From contig NC_132910.1 of NCBI RefSeq assembly GCF_047675955.1, forward strand, positions 93,646,923 to 93,710,922: a stretch of 64,000 nucleotides of DNA, written 5' to 3'. A program made the translations under genes and the position numbers. The notes below the pieces were generated by a model. That model was not told the origin of the DNA. It saw only the letters and a list, made by a program, of their open reading frames with translations, and searched no databases. The stretch's first letter is position 1. Every line of letters begins with the position of its first letter. This document shows, in pieces, positions 11,781-24,244 of this stretch. Source of the stretch: Chlorocebus sabaeus. Taxonomy: Eukaryota; Chordata; Mammalia; Primates; Cercopithecidae.

Positions 11781-12610
11781 AAGAATGTCTATAGAATTTC
11801 ACAACTAATTAGCAGCAGAGTGGACAGAAAAATTCAAGTTTTCAGATTTTGTTCAAGTTTTTAATTTTTTCATTATTTTCAGATTGCTCCTTTATTTCTG
11901 ACTTTAATCATTTTATTTTTTTCAAAGACTCGCTTAAAACATAACCATTTGGGGAGTTTTTTAGATGATGGAATTGCATTGTATTCTGATTGTGTTGGTG
12001 GTTATACAAGTTTATACATGTGTTAACATTCATAGAACTATAAATCAAAAAAAGTAAATTAAAATATCAAAAAAAAGTTAAATGCTATTGAAGGAGCTTT
12101 TTTTTTTTTTTAATCTAGTATATCTGGATTTTCATACTATAATGTTTTAGTTATATCCAAGAGGAAACCAAGAATAAAATGCAGGACGTTTTAGCCCCTT
12201 TGTCTATTATTCACTGATTCCGATTATTGAATGGTCTACTACTTTATCATGCAATTTTTCTACCACCAAATATAAACATAAAATAAAGAAATAAGAATGA
12301 AGTGTAAATCCTTCTTCTTAGTGACCAAATCTGCAAAAATGTAGAATACTATTTGTGAGAAACTTAGCAGTAGAGAGGTAAGTGATGTAGATCTACTAAA
12401 AGATTTAGAAAATTATATCCGTTTAGGCCAGTCCTAAATAGCTCATGGTAAAATAGATGATGATTGCAACCACCCACCACTTATACGGTCCCTGTGCACT
12501 TGAAATTGCTTTAGATGGGTGTCAATTGTATCTATCCAAGATTCAGAAGTAAAAGAAATATTTTTGGATGTCAATCATCTGTATTTAATACTAATATAAG
12601 AGATAAATCC
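11781..12610. other. AT-rich single-copy DNA
   Basis: Contains poly-T at about 12101-12112 and nothing else recognisable. No gene was seen. Confidence 0.45.
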
Positions 12611-13195
12611 AGAGCATGGCAGAGTGGAAAGGACATGATTGTCAGAGTTACTCAATGGGATTTAAATTGCAACTTCACTCTCTTCTCACTCTGAGATATT
12701 TGACAAGCATTTATTTTTTAACATCTCTAAACCTGTTTTCTCACAAATAGAAAAATCTTTGCTACCTTGCTGAATAATGATGTGGATTAAATATGATATA
12801 ATCACATATTCCATGCATGTAACAAAATATCACATATACCTTATAATTGTATAAAAATATTATGTAATAAAATATAATTATGTATACAAACAATAATATT
12901 TAACATTTAGTGTTTGCCACATTGCACATGATTATTCTCAGTGCTTTAAGTAGTATAACTTACTGGTCTGAAGAAAAACATCTAGAGGCAAGTGTTGTAA
13001 TAGCCTACTTTTATAGGTAGAACTAAGACAGAAGACTAAGTAACTTAATGAAGGTTGTACAGTAACTAAATTGAAAATTGAGATCTGGACCCAAACATTC
13101 TGGTTCTAAAGTCCACGTGCTTAAACAGCTTAATCAGTATTTCTTCATGTATAAATGACCCGGCACAGAATAGATGCTCAATTAATGGCTGCTGC
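12611..13195 (+). mobile_element. MIR split by a second, opposite MIR
   Basis: 12611-12820 follows the MIR plan on the plus strand: 'gcatggcagagtggaaagga', then 'aacatctctaaacctgtttt' and 'gtggattaaatatgat'. The expected MIR tail reappears at about 13155-13195 ('cggcacagaatagatgctca'). Between them, about 12905-13140, lies a minus-strand MIR ('ttataggtagaactaagaca' then 'agtaacttaatgaaggttg'). The span 12821-12905 is AT-rich. Boundaries are approximate because MIRs are old. Confidence 0.6.
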
Positions 13196-13984
13196 TGTAA
13201 CTGCAGCTTTGCATTTTTTATGGCAAACTAATCTCATTGGACTACCAAGAAGCTCAATGTGGGCCAGGGCTACAAACATTAAAGATGTAAATAAAACCAT
13301 ATTACTAACACTGATACTTTTCATTACATTTTGCCTTCAATAAAGTCAGGGATTTATTTATAACGCTGATGTGAATCAACAGTAAAAGCTTCCATTAAAA
13401 AAAAAAAAAAAGTCTCCATCCCTTAACTTCTCTCCAGGGCCCTGTACCAAGATGCCCAGGTGCTCCCAACATCTCAGTGTTCATGTCATACTTGTTTGTA
13501 AAGGTTAAAGCAATAGGGAATTGGGCAGATAAAAGAGATGGGGCATACAATGAAGAGCAAATACAACTTTTTGCACCTCAGTCCTTGTAAATGATGCAAG
13601 AAGAGACATTGAGACTGTAAATTAGACATGTAAATTAATGTAAATTAATTAGACTGTAAAGAGACATGTAAATTAATGCAAGAAGAGACAATGAGACTGC
13701 CTGAGTGGAGATGGAGAAAAAAATATCATGCAGGAAATTCCATGGGCCAAAAGAAGATGACAGGCAAGGGGAGCAAGAGAAACCTCAAAGACAATCAATG
13801 AGGATCAATGGTGATCCAAGAGAAGGAACTTGGTTGATTGGCACAACCAATCATGGTCTCCGTAGAAAACAGAGTCTACTATAAAACCTCAGCTACATCT
13901 TGGACCCTTATTTTGTTATTGTTAAAAAAGATTTCTGCTGTCAAACACATTTTGAGTCTGTACTACAGAAATTTCTTGGAACAG
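13196..13984. other. Single-copy DNA with a local 82-bp duplication
   Basis: The stretch 'tgcaagaagagacattgaga' (13595) recurs as 'tgcaagaagagacaatgaga' (13677), with shorter repeats of 'gtaaattaat' between them. This indicates a small local duplication. Nothing else was recognised. Confidence 0.55.
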
Positions 13985-14092
13985 CATTATTGAGATGTAA
14001 TTCACATATCGTAAAATTCACCCATTTAAAGCATACAAAAGTATATTCATAGCACTGTGCAACCTTCACCTCTATCAATTAAAAAATTCTGT
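13985..14092 (-). mobile_element. L1M 3'-end scrap
   Basis: 'attgagatgtaattcacata' followed by 'aaaattcacccatttaaagc' and 'actgtgcaaccttcacc' is the antisense of an old L1M/L1ME 3' region. The same motif opens the minus-strand L1ME at 56295. Confidence 0.6.
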
Positions 14093-14639
14093 GTTAAGCC
14101 CATGAGAATAAATTACTGCCAAATGAGATGTTTTGGCCCTTGACACTCCTCTATAGCCTCCTAAATATCCTCATATCCCAGATTCTCCTACACTTCTGAC
14201 TGTCTGAGGTAACCTGTGGAAATCACTTGAAAATGGAAACTCCTGAGTCAAATCGCCTTTACTTCTCCCTGATTTCCTTATCTGAGGCTTATCTATCATA
14301 GCCTCAAATATACACAGAGTCTGTATATCTTCTGCATCTTCTCTACTCCTGTTGTCCTACTGTACCTGCTTCAATTCAGTCTGACACCATCCATTTCTAG
14401 GACTACTGGAATATCGCTAAAAGGGTGGTGAAAACAAAGTACATTTGCTGCCACTCCTACCTTCTTTGCCTAATTACAGGAATCTTCCTGGCTTGGTGAA
14501 CCCTTAGCACGATGCCCTAGAAAGCCCCCACCATATAATTGCAGTTGACACACAAACTGACACCTTTTGGCAATATCTTCATACCTTTCTAATCTGTCCT
14601 TCATATTTTGCCAGAGTCACTCTCCTAAAACAGGGATCC
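14093..14639. other. Single-copy or very old repeat sequence
   Basis: Pyrimidine-rich in part. The end ('ccagagtcactctcctaaaac') faintly recalls an ancient mammalian repeat, but not enough to name it. No gene was seen. Confidence 0.3.
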
Positions 14640-15240
14640 ATGGTGATAGCTAAATTCTAAGAGAGTCCCAACATTTCCATTCCTTGTTATACATGCCTGT
14701 GTAATTCACTGCTTTTGAACGTGAGCAGAACTGTGAACAGGATGGACTATCATCCCCATGATTAGGTTAATAATCAGTTGACTTTATTCAAAAGGAAAAT
14801 TACCTAGGTTGGCTTGACATAATCAGGTAAATCCTTAAAAGGGACAGGGATCTTCTTAAAGTGAGAAAGATTTGACATAAGAGAGATTCTCCAATGTTGG
14901 CTTTGAAGATGAAAGGAGTGATGTGGCAAGGATGTGAGAGCAGCGACAGGAAGCTGAGATCAACCCCCAGTCAACAGCCCAGAAGAAAGCAGGGGTCTCA
15001 GTTCTACAACCATAAGTAACTGGATTCTGCCTACATTGATGTGAATTTGGAAAAGGGCTCTAAGCTCCATGTATTAATTAAACTCCACTTATATCTGATT
15101 TCATCTGTGTGAGATCATGAGCAACGACCCCAGTTACACCATGCCCAGACTTCTGACGTATAGAACCATGAACAAATGTGTAGACATTGTTTTAAGCCAC
15201 TGAGTTTGTAAGAATTTGCTACACAATAAAAAAGAAACCA
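14640..15240 (+). mobile_element. Old LTR-like repeat, family not assigned
   Basis: Blocks such as 'gagagattctccaatgttgg', 'gtcaacagcccagaagaaag' and the 3' end 'ttgttttaagccactgagtt' are familiar from a widespread mammalian LTR-like/MER repeat of this length. Terminal dinucleotides and target duplications could not be fixed. An ERVL-MaLR (MLT-type) LTR is the leading guess. Confidence 0.45.
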
Positions 15241-16365
15241 ATATATTCACTCTTTCTTTTTCTACTTGAAAAATCCAACTAGCTCCTCCAAAATGGCAGA
15301 ATAAGTTAATTGTTCTTAATACTCGGTGAAATTTCCTCAAATAAACTAGTATTGTTTGATGCTGTAAGGTATTTCTTCCATTCTCTGGTATATGTCACTA
15401 TCCAAAAACACTCATAAACTGTGTTTTCTCAATGTGTTTCTCATCCAAATGAAAGCCTCAAGTAGCTAGGTATGATTAAAGGATCCTGCTTGGGAGACTT
15501 TTGTAAGAGGCTGTATATTCTATCACTGAAGTTTCTGATACACAGTCTTCTACTACAAGAGCCCTTCACTGTGACACTAGAAAGTGACTTAAAATGACAC
15601 TCTCCACTCTCGGTACCTCTGTGCAGTGTCAGTGCACTTCAGCCATCTGCACCACTCTTAAGACTTGTTGTTTGATTGTCACTTACTACCACACCATTTT
15701 CCTGCCATGATTATTCCCTTGGGTGCATAGGTTATTTATATTTTTCTTTGATTCATCCTTTTTTTATAGACATCTCATAAGATATGGTTCCACGATAATA
15801 CAGAATTCCTAATGTTTAGTTTCTTTGCAGAGAAGATATATTCATTCTCTATGACAGTTTTATTCTCCCATAGGAGTTCCACCCAAACAAAAGATAAATG
15901 CAAATAAGTGCACAGGCTGCATCACAGGGAAGGTGTGCTGGGGAGGAGCACAAACCAAGTATCAGAGATAACACAAAGCATTTCTTTCCTAAGAAATAAT
16001 CCAGTACTGTGCAGTCAAAATAAGTCCATAAGAAACAAAATCCACCTCTCTCACATTTTATTTATTCTTCTCTATTCTCACCCATTTTTTTAATGGAAGC
16101 AGAATTTAACCCATTTTCCTGCAATTGGTAATCCAGAAATAGAATATACTATTCTGATGAGAGTATGCTGTTCCCTTCCAGGACTAAGGATATAAACAAA
16201 AGTAATTAATAGGTAAAGAGGGTGCCTAGTGGTTCTCCCAGCCCAAGTCTGCTGGAAAAGTAAGGAGATTCTGGGGCATATATTAAAACTGCTTCCCAGG
16301 GAATTGGCAGTCAATCAATATTGAATGTTTACTGAGCTGAGCATGAATTCCTGGAAAACATCAGT
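15241..16365. other. Single-copy DNA, nothing recognised
   Basis: No transposon family or exon was seen. The small frames at 15908-16093 and 16090-16314 show no domain. Confidence 0.45.
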
Positions 16366-16560
16366 TTTCATTTACTTATTCAACAAATGATTATGGATTG
16401 TTTTAGGTGTGGCAAACTGTAAAAGAGTATATATGAGATAAGAAATGGCAACTAAATTGGAGTTGATCATAATTTGGTATAAGAAAATAAATAAGAATGA
16501 TATTAGATTCAACGGGATAAATGCAGAGATTCTGATTTAAGAAGGAGAGATTGTTTATTT
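16366..16560 (+). mobile_element. Possible L2-class fragment
   Basis: 'catttacttattcaacaaatg' followed by 'ggtgtggcaaactg' and a purine-rich stretch resembles the L2-like 'stay-home' wording of old mammalian LINEs. The match is weak. Confidence 0.35.
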
Positions 16561-16583
16561 CTAGATGAGATGAAGGAAACTAG

Positions 16584-16626
16584 AGTGTGTGAGTGTATGC
16601 ATGAGTGTGTCTGTGTGTGTGTTTGA
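16584..16626 (+). repeat. Imperfect (GT)n microsatellite
   Basis: Interrupted GT/GA repeats, the longest pure run being 'ctgtgtgtgtgtttg'. Confidence 0.8.
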
Positions 16627-18285
16627 GGGGCAGAAAGAACACACTGAGGTATTTTGTTAAGCTGGGTCTTTACAATATTTAGGCAATGCTAGGTTGCACA
16701 ACAGAACATAGTCAAGAAAACAATATAGAGCCATGAAAAAACATGACACACTTGGAGGGAAAAGTGAGAAGTTCACTGTGAAAAGAATTAAGGTGTGAGG
16801 GGGCAACAGTAAAATGTAATGTTGGAAGCAGGATGGAATTTCTTTGTGAAATATTTGATGCAGCATAATATAGGGGTTATTCTTGTCCTCTGCCTAATTA
16901 CCCTTCACCTCCATGCCTCTTCTCCCATATACAGATCCTGATTCCAAGGCTAGCATCTACTGCTGCCAGTTAGAATAGCCCCTTCTAGAGAAACTGACCA
17001 GAGTAAGGTGTCCAAGGATGAATGTAGGATTTAAGTCAAACTACAGAAACTGAGTACAGTGATGATCCAAAGAGAGGCATAGGGCCTATACCAAACATTG
17101 TCTAGACATTTCCTAGGATTCTTCATATTGGATTTTGATGGAAGGAAAAAGGAAGTGAAGGCAAATAGCTTCTTTTCCCCTTTCTGATGGCAACATGTAA
17201 GCCCAACACTATCAGTAATTATATTCCCACCATGATGAAAAAGCTTGTCCAAAGTAGGGTAAATTCAACACCTAAAGAACAGAAGATGCATGAAAACCAA
17301 GGGAGGTATCTTCCTCAGGGTTTTGTGCTTTTAATCTAGTTATTCCTGTTATAGTTCTTTCTAAAAATGTGGTTAAATAAGACAATACTTTCATACCCAA
17401 GCTAATTAAAATTGGATTTCTGTTACTTACAATCAAAATAGTACATTTGTGCTTTTTGTTTATCTTTTATTTTTTAAATCAAGTTAAACATTTAAAAATT
17501 GTCAGGAACTTTACTTTTACATTCTAAACACATTAGTGACGTTTATGTTCTTCTGGGAGGTGAGGTAGCATTCAGGTTTTTAACAGGTAAACTGAATAGA
17601 CTCTATTAAGGCTTCTCCTTCTGTTAATGACAGGCTGGTTAATATAAATTAATACTGCTACTGAGGGCAACTTGAAATCTGGATAAAATGTTATAAAAAA
17701 ATACTGCATTTTAAGTCTTTTCAGAGCAAACAAGAGAGTGAAAAATTACCAGATCAGGAGACTTAGGAGAACAGAAGAAGAGGAAGATAAGCCTGACTTT
17801 TGGGCCTACTTTTCTGAGAAATCTGGAGATTCAGCTAAGAAGCAACTTAGATAGCCTCACAGCACTAGGAAAAATGGGATTGAGGTACAGTACACTTACC
17901 TACTATGCTGAGGTGGTAGGTAAATCTATCTCTTTGGGTTGAGACATGAAAAGGCTTAATCTTAGAAGCAATGTTGAATTAAAAGTGAACATCTCTTTAC
18001 TGGGACTGCAGCTTAGCTTCAAGCCATCACACCTAGAATTGAATGGAGGCACTCCTGTATTTCCAGTGTGACCAGGTGCCTGGCAGGAGTTAACATAAAT
18101 CCTCTCTGCAGAAAAATGACATCATGCTAGGACTCAACTTATTTCTCCAATTAAAAAATACTATTTTACCATATAATCCAAAATATGGACACAAAGCTAT
18201 AAATCACCAGGGATGAAACCCTCCAGGTACAACATACAAGAGGAACAGAGTAGTATGACCTCTAGATAGCAGGATAGATTTTAAA
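16627..18285. other. Single-copy DNA, no gene seen
   Basis: About 1.6 kb without clear repeats. Two minus-strand frames (about 70 codons each, 16657-16866 and 17031-17252) have no recognisable features. Confidence 0.4.
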
Positions 18286-19082
18286 GTGACTAAGCTTATT
18301 ATGTTCAAAGAGACAGAAGCAGAAGACTGGACATTTTGGCAGAGAAGTGGAACCATAAAAAATGATGACATGAAAATTCTAGAACTAGTAAGTATGATAA
18401 TTAAAATTAACCACTCAATGGATGGGTTTAAAAGCAAAAGAGCAACAGTTGCAGAACTATTTGGTAACCCTGAAAATGATTTGGAAGAAAATATGTAGAA
18501 CAAAGCATAAGAGATAAAAGGATAAAAATGCCAAAAAGAAGGTAAGGAACAGAGAATAGAATGCAATGGTTTATTATTTTGGGTAACTTGGACAAAATAA
18601 AAAGAGAAGGAGAAGATAACTGCATTATTGGAAACAGCACCGACTAAAAACGTTCCAAAATTTGAGGACATTAAGCCATGGACTCAAGAGATCTTACAAA
18701 ACTGGAAGCATGACAAATAAAAAAAAAATCTACATCTAAACACATCATGGTAAGCCTACAGGAAATTAAAGATAAAGAAAATATCTTAAGAGGTAGAAAA
18801 GAGAGGATTAACTTCAAAGTGCAACAATTATGCTGACAGCTAACTTATCTACAGAAAAAAAGGAAGCTGAACAAGTAAAATATTTAAATATGCTTAAAAA
18901 TACATGCCAACCTAGAGTTCTCTACCAAAATACAATATTCTTCAAGAATGAAGGTGAAAGGCAGATATTACAAATAAACTCAAACTATAAAAATTTATCA
19001 GCAACAGACCCATATACATGAATGTTCTCTGAAAGGACCACATATGCAAAGTGACCCTCAAGTGCAGAAGGAGCCAGGAAAC
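18286..19082 (+). mobile_element. Degenerate L1M/HAL1-type ORF1 region
   Basis: The order of blocks matches LINE-1 ORF1 of old families: 'agatcttacaaaactggaag', 'catctaaacacatcatggta', 'aggaaattaaagataaagaa', 'tgctgacagctaacttatc', 'acctagagttctctacc', then 'ttcaagaatgaaggtgaa', corresponding to the RRM and C-terminal domains. No frame stays open. A 155-codon minus-strand frame (18204-18671) lies antisense to it and is a by-product of A-rich LINE sequence. Confidence 0.7.
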
Positions 19083-19463
19083 TAAAAAAAAAAGGCAGAC
19101 AAATTCATTTTGTCAATATTGGGTGATATATTGAGGGAACTTACAGACAGAAGCGTGGTTGTGAAAGGCAGCAAGACAGACAGATCTCCACACTGTTACT
19201 TCCCAGACGCAAGGGTTATATACCACAGGGAAAGGATGTATGTGCTCCGGCAAGACAATTAAAGACAATTCTTGTCATTCTCTCAAACAGGCAAGAATGC
19301 TATGTGCGTCATAGCCTATAATTTGTGTGACAACAACAAGGTTTGACATGCTCTTACACTAAGGACAGTAAATAAAGTAGAATTAGGAGGCACTTATGGG
19401 ACTGAGGCTAACAGAAGTCAGCAGGGCAGACTAGCATCCAACATGGGGTCACCTTTGTTTTCA
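19083..19463 (-). mobile_element. ERV1-like LTR inserted in L1M
   Basis: Read on the minus strand it begins TGAAAACAAAGG, has a TATA-like 'gtatataaccc', then 'aacagtgtggagatctgtct', and near its end 'taagttccctcaatatatc', a decayed AATAAA-type region. That is the layout of a 380-bp class-I LTR. Possible 5-bp duplication gaaac/gatac (19078-19082, 19464-19468). The exact family is not assigned. Confidence 0.5.
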
Positions 19464-19800
19464 GATACACAATGGAATATTGTTCAGCCAAAAAAATAAA
19501 ATGAAATTCTGTCATTTACAGCAACATGGATAGAACTGGAGGTCATTATGTTAAGTGAAACAAGCCAAGCACAGAAAGACAAATATTACGTGATTTCACT
19601 CATATGTAGGCACTGAAACAGTATATCTCATGAAGATAAAGAGTAGACTAGTGATTACCAAAGACTGGGGAGTGTTGTGAGGAGAGGGGAGATGAAGATT
19701 GACTAATGGGTTCAAATATACAGTTTGATAGAAGAAATAATAGGACCTAGTATTTGATAGATCAGTATGGTAACTATAGTTTACAATAAAATAAAGGGCA
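19464..19800 (+). mobile_element. L1M 3' end fragment
   Basis: 'tacacaatggaatattgttc' followed by 'ttaagtgaaacaagccaagc' and 'gtagactagtgattacca' is the ORF2 tail and 3'UTR of an L1MA/MB/ME-type element. It lies directly beyond the LTR, so an earlier internal deletion or a separate insertion joined it to the ORF1 block. Confidence 0.75.
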
Positions 19801-21129
19801 ATAAAAATAATAAATATGAAAATATCTACATAAATATCAATGCTATAAAATATAAATAATAACTTTTTAGATTAAATATATAAAAATAACTAAATATCCA
19901 ATGATAATAGCATATACTAAAAGGCAAAATAAATTGAGTTAAAATGTTCAAAGGTTCTTATATTATCAGTAATGAAGGAAGACTATCAACTAATATTAAA
20001 TTTTCAGAAGTAAAAGATGCATGTTGTGAGATCTAGAATAAATTCTAAAAATAGTAGAAGAATATACAACTTCCAACTTGATAAAAAATAATACTTCATC
20101 ACTATAAGACAGTTAAGGAAAGACAGAAGGATCACAGAAAGATGGTGGATTTGAAAACAAAATTTAAATAATAATAAAAATAAATAGGTTAGATCTTAAA
20201 ACATAAAAGAAGATCAAATAAAAACATCTCAATTTAAAAAACATATAAACTATATGGACAAAGAAAAGTTGAAAGAAAAAGAAGGGAAATATATATATGA
20301 TGCAAATAATCTCAAAATAATGCTGGTATAATCATATAATTATGAGAAAAAGCAATCTCTAAGTCAACAAAAATTGCTAATGACAAAAAAGACACTTCAT
20401 AACAACAAAAGGTTTAATTCACTAGGAATATATAAAACACCTTAAATTTGTAAACACCTAATACTTTTCAAATACTTTTGAAACACCCAATAGTTTCAAA
20501 ATATAGAAAGCAAATACTTGGAGAAATAAAGGAAAAGTAATCAATAATAATTTGACATTTTAGCACAGCCTTCTCACTATAAAAAAAAAGGTAGACTGAA
20601 TAAATAAATAAGTAAATACTGAAGATAAATACAAGTAGAAGAACAACACTATTAACTGAAAAAAATAGAGCACTTTTCCCAAAAGCTGCAGAACAAACTT
20701 ATTTCCAAAACCAGTGGAATATTTGCCAAAGCTGATCACTTGCTGGACTGTCTTAACATACTTAAAGGAATTAAAAGTATACAAAATAGTAGGTGCACAT
20801 AGTGCAATTAAGCAGCTAAGATCATGATTGTTAGAGAATTTATATTCCTAAATGGATATAATGGGAAAGGAAAAAGACTGAAAGCAATGAGCATGTTTGG
20901 TAAGAAGTTGGAAGGAGAGAGTAAAATCAAATTTAAAAAGTAAAAGGCAGGAACTCAAAAAGAGGTAACATTAATACAGAGAAAACACATTAGAGAATAT
21001 CAAAACGGTAAAATGACACTAAATTGATTAAAACTTGGAAAGAATAAAATAAGATAGCATAAAATAGATTAATTGAAAGAGAAGCATCACTAAAAACCCT
21101 GTGGACATTAAAAGATAAAAGGTAGATAT

Positions 21130-21290
21130 TAAAAATTAGCTGGCATGGTGATATGCCTATAGCCCCAGCTACCTGGGAGACTAAGGCAGGAAGATCAGCT
21201 GAGCACAGGAGGTTGAGGCTCTGGTGAGCTGTGATCACACCACTGCACTCCAGCGTGAGGAATAGAGTAAGACTCTGTCTCAAATAAAAA
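21130..21290 (+). mobile_element. Partial AluJ-like element
   Basis: Begins at 'aaaaattagctggc', in the second half of the left monomer, and ends 'gactctgtctcaaataaaaa'. Many diverged positions and the older right-arm wording suggest AluJ. It is followed by a G-rich stretch at 21301-21327. Confidence 0.8.
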
Positions 21291-22202
21291 GGCAGGAGGT
21301 GGGGGGAAAAGGCAGGGGGCTGGGGGGATATATTAGAAACACTTGAATGCAAATAAATTCAGCAACTTAAGAGAAATGCAAATTACTTAAAAGTTACAAA
21401 ACCTAACATGTGAATAAATAGAAAATCTGAATAATCTTATCACTATTAGCAAATTAGACCCATAATGAAAACTCCAGATTTAGATGGCCTCGTTGATAAT
21501 TCTATAAAATACTTAAGACAAAATATGCCTCTTTTACAAATTATTTCAGAGTATAGGAAAAGAGAAAATATTTTCTAACTCATTTTTCAAATTCTTCATT
21601 TTTTTAAACCAAAACCAAACAAGAACATTTTGAGAAATAGAAATGACAGTCTAATTTCATTCAGGATCATAGATGCAAAAAATACTAAGTAAACCTTATA
21701 TGAGAAAAATCAAGTCCAACAACATATAGAAATTATAATACAACACAACCAAGTTCAACCCAGAAATGCAAGGTGAGCTTAACAAGTAAAAACTAACATT
21801 GCAACTCAGCATGTTAACAGAATATACAAGATAAAACCATATAACTATCTCCATATATATTAAAACATTTTACCAAATTTACCATTTATTCCTGATTAAT
21901 TTCTTAGAAATTCTCATTAACCTGCTAAAAAAAGATCTGTGAAAAAATTATGTAAAATACCACTTTCAATAGTGAAATATCGAAATATTTCTCTTTGAGA
22001 CTGGAAATTTTTTAAAGTACAACCACTATTACCACTTCTATCAATATTGTAGTGGAGGTTCTGGTCAGTGTTATAATATAAGAAAAACAATAAAAGGTAT
22101 AAGAATTGGAAATAGAAATTAAAATATTATTATTTACCAGGAACATGGTTGTGTACTCAACTACATTCAAAATATTCTATGATGCACGAGAATTAATAAT
22201 GT

Positions 22203-23120
22203 TAGTTATGTTACGCATCTAACAAAGGTCTAATATCCAGCATCAATAACGAACTTAAAAAAAATTACAAGAGAAAAACAACCCCATTCAAAAGTGGGCA
22301 AAGGATATACATGAACAGACACTTCAAAAGAAGACATACAGGTGGCCAACAAACATATGAAGAAAAGTTCAATATTACTGATCGTTAAGAGAAATGCACA
22401 TCAAAACCACTATGAGATACCATCTCACACTAGTCAGAATGGCTATTATTAAAAAGCTTAAAAACAACAGATGCTGGAGAGGTTGCAGAGAAAAGGGAAC
22501 ACTTACACACTGTTAGTGTGAGTTCAAATTAGTTCAATTATTGTGGAAGGCAGTACAGTGATTCCTCAAACAGCTAAAAATAGAACTCCCATTTGACCCA
22601 GCAATCCCATTACTGGGTATATACCCGAAGGAATAGAAATCATTCTACCATAAAGACACATGCACATTAATGTTCACTGCAGCACTATCCACAATAGCAA
22701 AGACATGGAATCAACCTAAATGCCTACTGATGACAGATTGGATAAATAAAATGTGGTACATATACACCATGGAATACTATGCAGCCATGAAAAAGAACAA
22801 AATCATGTCTTTTGTGGGAACATGGATGGAGCTGGAGGCTATTATTTTTAGCAAAATAGCACAAGAACAGAAAACCACATTCTCACTTGTCAGTAGGAGC
22901 TAAATGAGGAGAACATATAAACATAAACAAGGGAACAACAGATACTTGGGTCTACTTGAGGGTGGAGGGTGGTAAAAAGGAAAGCAGTAGAAAAAAATAA
23001 CTAACGGTTATTAGGCTTAATACCTTGGTGATGAAATAATCTGTACAACAAACCCCCATGACATGAGTTTGCCTACAAAACAAACCTTCACATGTACCCC
23101 TGAACCTAAAATGAAAGTTT
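22203..23120 (+). mobile_element. 5'-truncated primate L1 (L1PA older / L1PB)
   Basis: Runs from the ORF2 'acaaaggtctaatatccagc' block to a 3'UTR ending 'cacatgtacccctgaacc' plus an A-rich tail. The last 77 codons of the frame (22670-22903) remain open, but upstream is broken. It interrupts older L1M sequence, so it is the younger insertion. Confidence 0.8.
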
Positions 23121-23207
23121 AAAAAAATAAATAAGTTGTGAAAGATTTCTACAAAATCTACAAAAATAATTGCATTTCTATATGCTGGAAATAAAAATAA
23201 TTTTAGG

Positions 23208-23553
23208 TGACATGTGTCCCCACCCAAATTTCACCTTGAATTATAATAATCCCCACATGTCAAGGGTGGAACCCAGTGGAGATCATTGAATCATGGGGGT
23301 AGTTTCCCCCATGCAGTTCTGGTGGTAGTGAGTGATTTTGCACAAGATCTGATAGTTTTATAAGGGGTTTCTCCTTTCACTCAGCACCCATTCTGTCTCC
23401 TGCTGCCCTGTGAAGAGGTGCCTTCTGCCATGACTGTAAGTTTCCTGAGGCGTCCCCAGCAATGCAGAACTGTGAGTCAATTAAACCTCTTTTCTTTATA
23501 AATTACCCAGTCTCGGGTATTTCTTTATAGCAACCTGAGAATGGACTAATACA
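23208..23553 (+). mobile_element. Solo LTR, THE1/MST-type
   Basis: Starts TGACATGTGTCCCC (a few bases of the usual start are deleted) and ends GACTAATACA, with the blocks 'attgaatcatgggggtagtt' and 'ttataaattacccagtctcg' between. A convincing target duplication was not found. It splits the L1M ORF2 remnant. Confidence 0.85.
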
Positions 23554-23745
23554 GAAGGTAATATTTACATTAAAATGAAACAAAAGTCAAATACCTAGAA
23601 ATAAATATAATAAATAATGTGTAAAATCTATATGAAGAAATGAAATATTTTGAAAAACTAAGGAAAACCTAAGTAAAGAGAAGAAACTATTAGTTTCATG
23701 AATTAGAAGTCTCGATATCATTGAGTTGCAAATTTTTCCCAATTC

Positions 23746-24244
23746 ATAAATAGGTTAGCCAAATTATTGTTTGTCCACTGAAAGAAGGCACTAAATAAAT
23801 AGTGATTTATTGACCAAGAAGTATTAGTTTTAGTTTATTAGTGGACTTATAAAATATTTCCGGTCAATTTTATCCTAAAATCATACTCTTTCTAAAAAAT
23901 GTAAATAACCTAAAATGGTATACATGTAAGAAAAAAATTTATATGGATTATCTAAACCTTAAAAATCATACAAGCAGAATTATTTTTGCTATACATTCAC
24001 ATACTTTAGTCCATTTATTAGCTCCCTTTCTCCCTCTAATATCATGTCACTGGTATTTCCTGAAAATATTATTTTTATTGAATATAGTCTTATTATCTTT
24101 AAATTTTTATAATGGCTACAATTGACAACACTTTCAATGATTCTTCCTATAGGTGATATTTTAATTGCAAAAATACTCTAAAAACATGGCTAAAGTATAT
24201 TACTTAAAATCTGCTAAATGGGTCATACTCTCAATTTTATTTTT
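23746..24244. other. AT-rich spacer, no gene seen
   Basis: Nothing recognised. It lies between plus-strand and minus-strand L1M remnants. Confidence 0.4.

Larger units (their letters stand above)
19990..23745 (+). mobile_element. Highly degenerate L1M ORF2 (EN to RT), multiply interrupted
   Basis: EN-domain wording appears at about 20400-20570 ('aaggtttaattcactaggaa', later 'gaaagcaaatacttgg'). Linker and RT blocks follow at 21440-21900 ('aaaactccagatttagatgg', 'atgcaaggtgagcttaac'), 23130-23205 ('attgcatttctatatgctgg') and 23554-23745. It is interrupted by an Alu fragment (21130-21290), a primate L1 (22203-23120) and a THE1 LTR (23208-23553). All frames are destroyed. The 5' limit is uncertain. 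Confidence 0.6.

Noticed and set aside
18204..18671. 155-codon minus-strand open frame, hydrophobic and Ser-rich
   Set aside because: It lies antisense to A-rich degenerate L1 ORF1 sequence. Its Phe/Leu/Ser composition is that of T-rich antisense, with no domain.
21301..21327. G-rich tract considered as a G-quadruplex
   Set aside because: Only three runs of three or more Gs are present within short spacing, so it does not meet the four-run pattern.
20990..21352. 120-codon minus-strand frame
   Set aside because: Spans an Alu fragment and old L1M and has no independent support.
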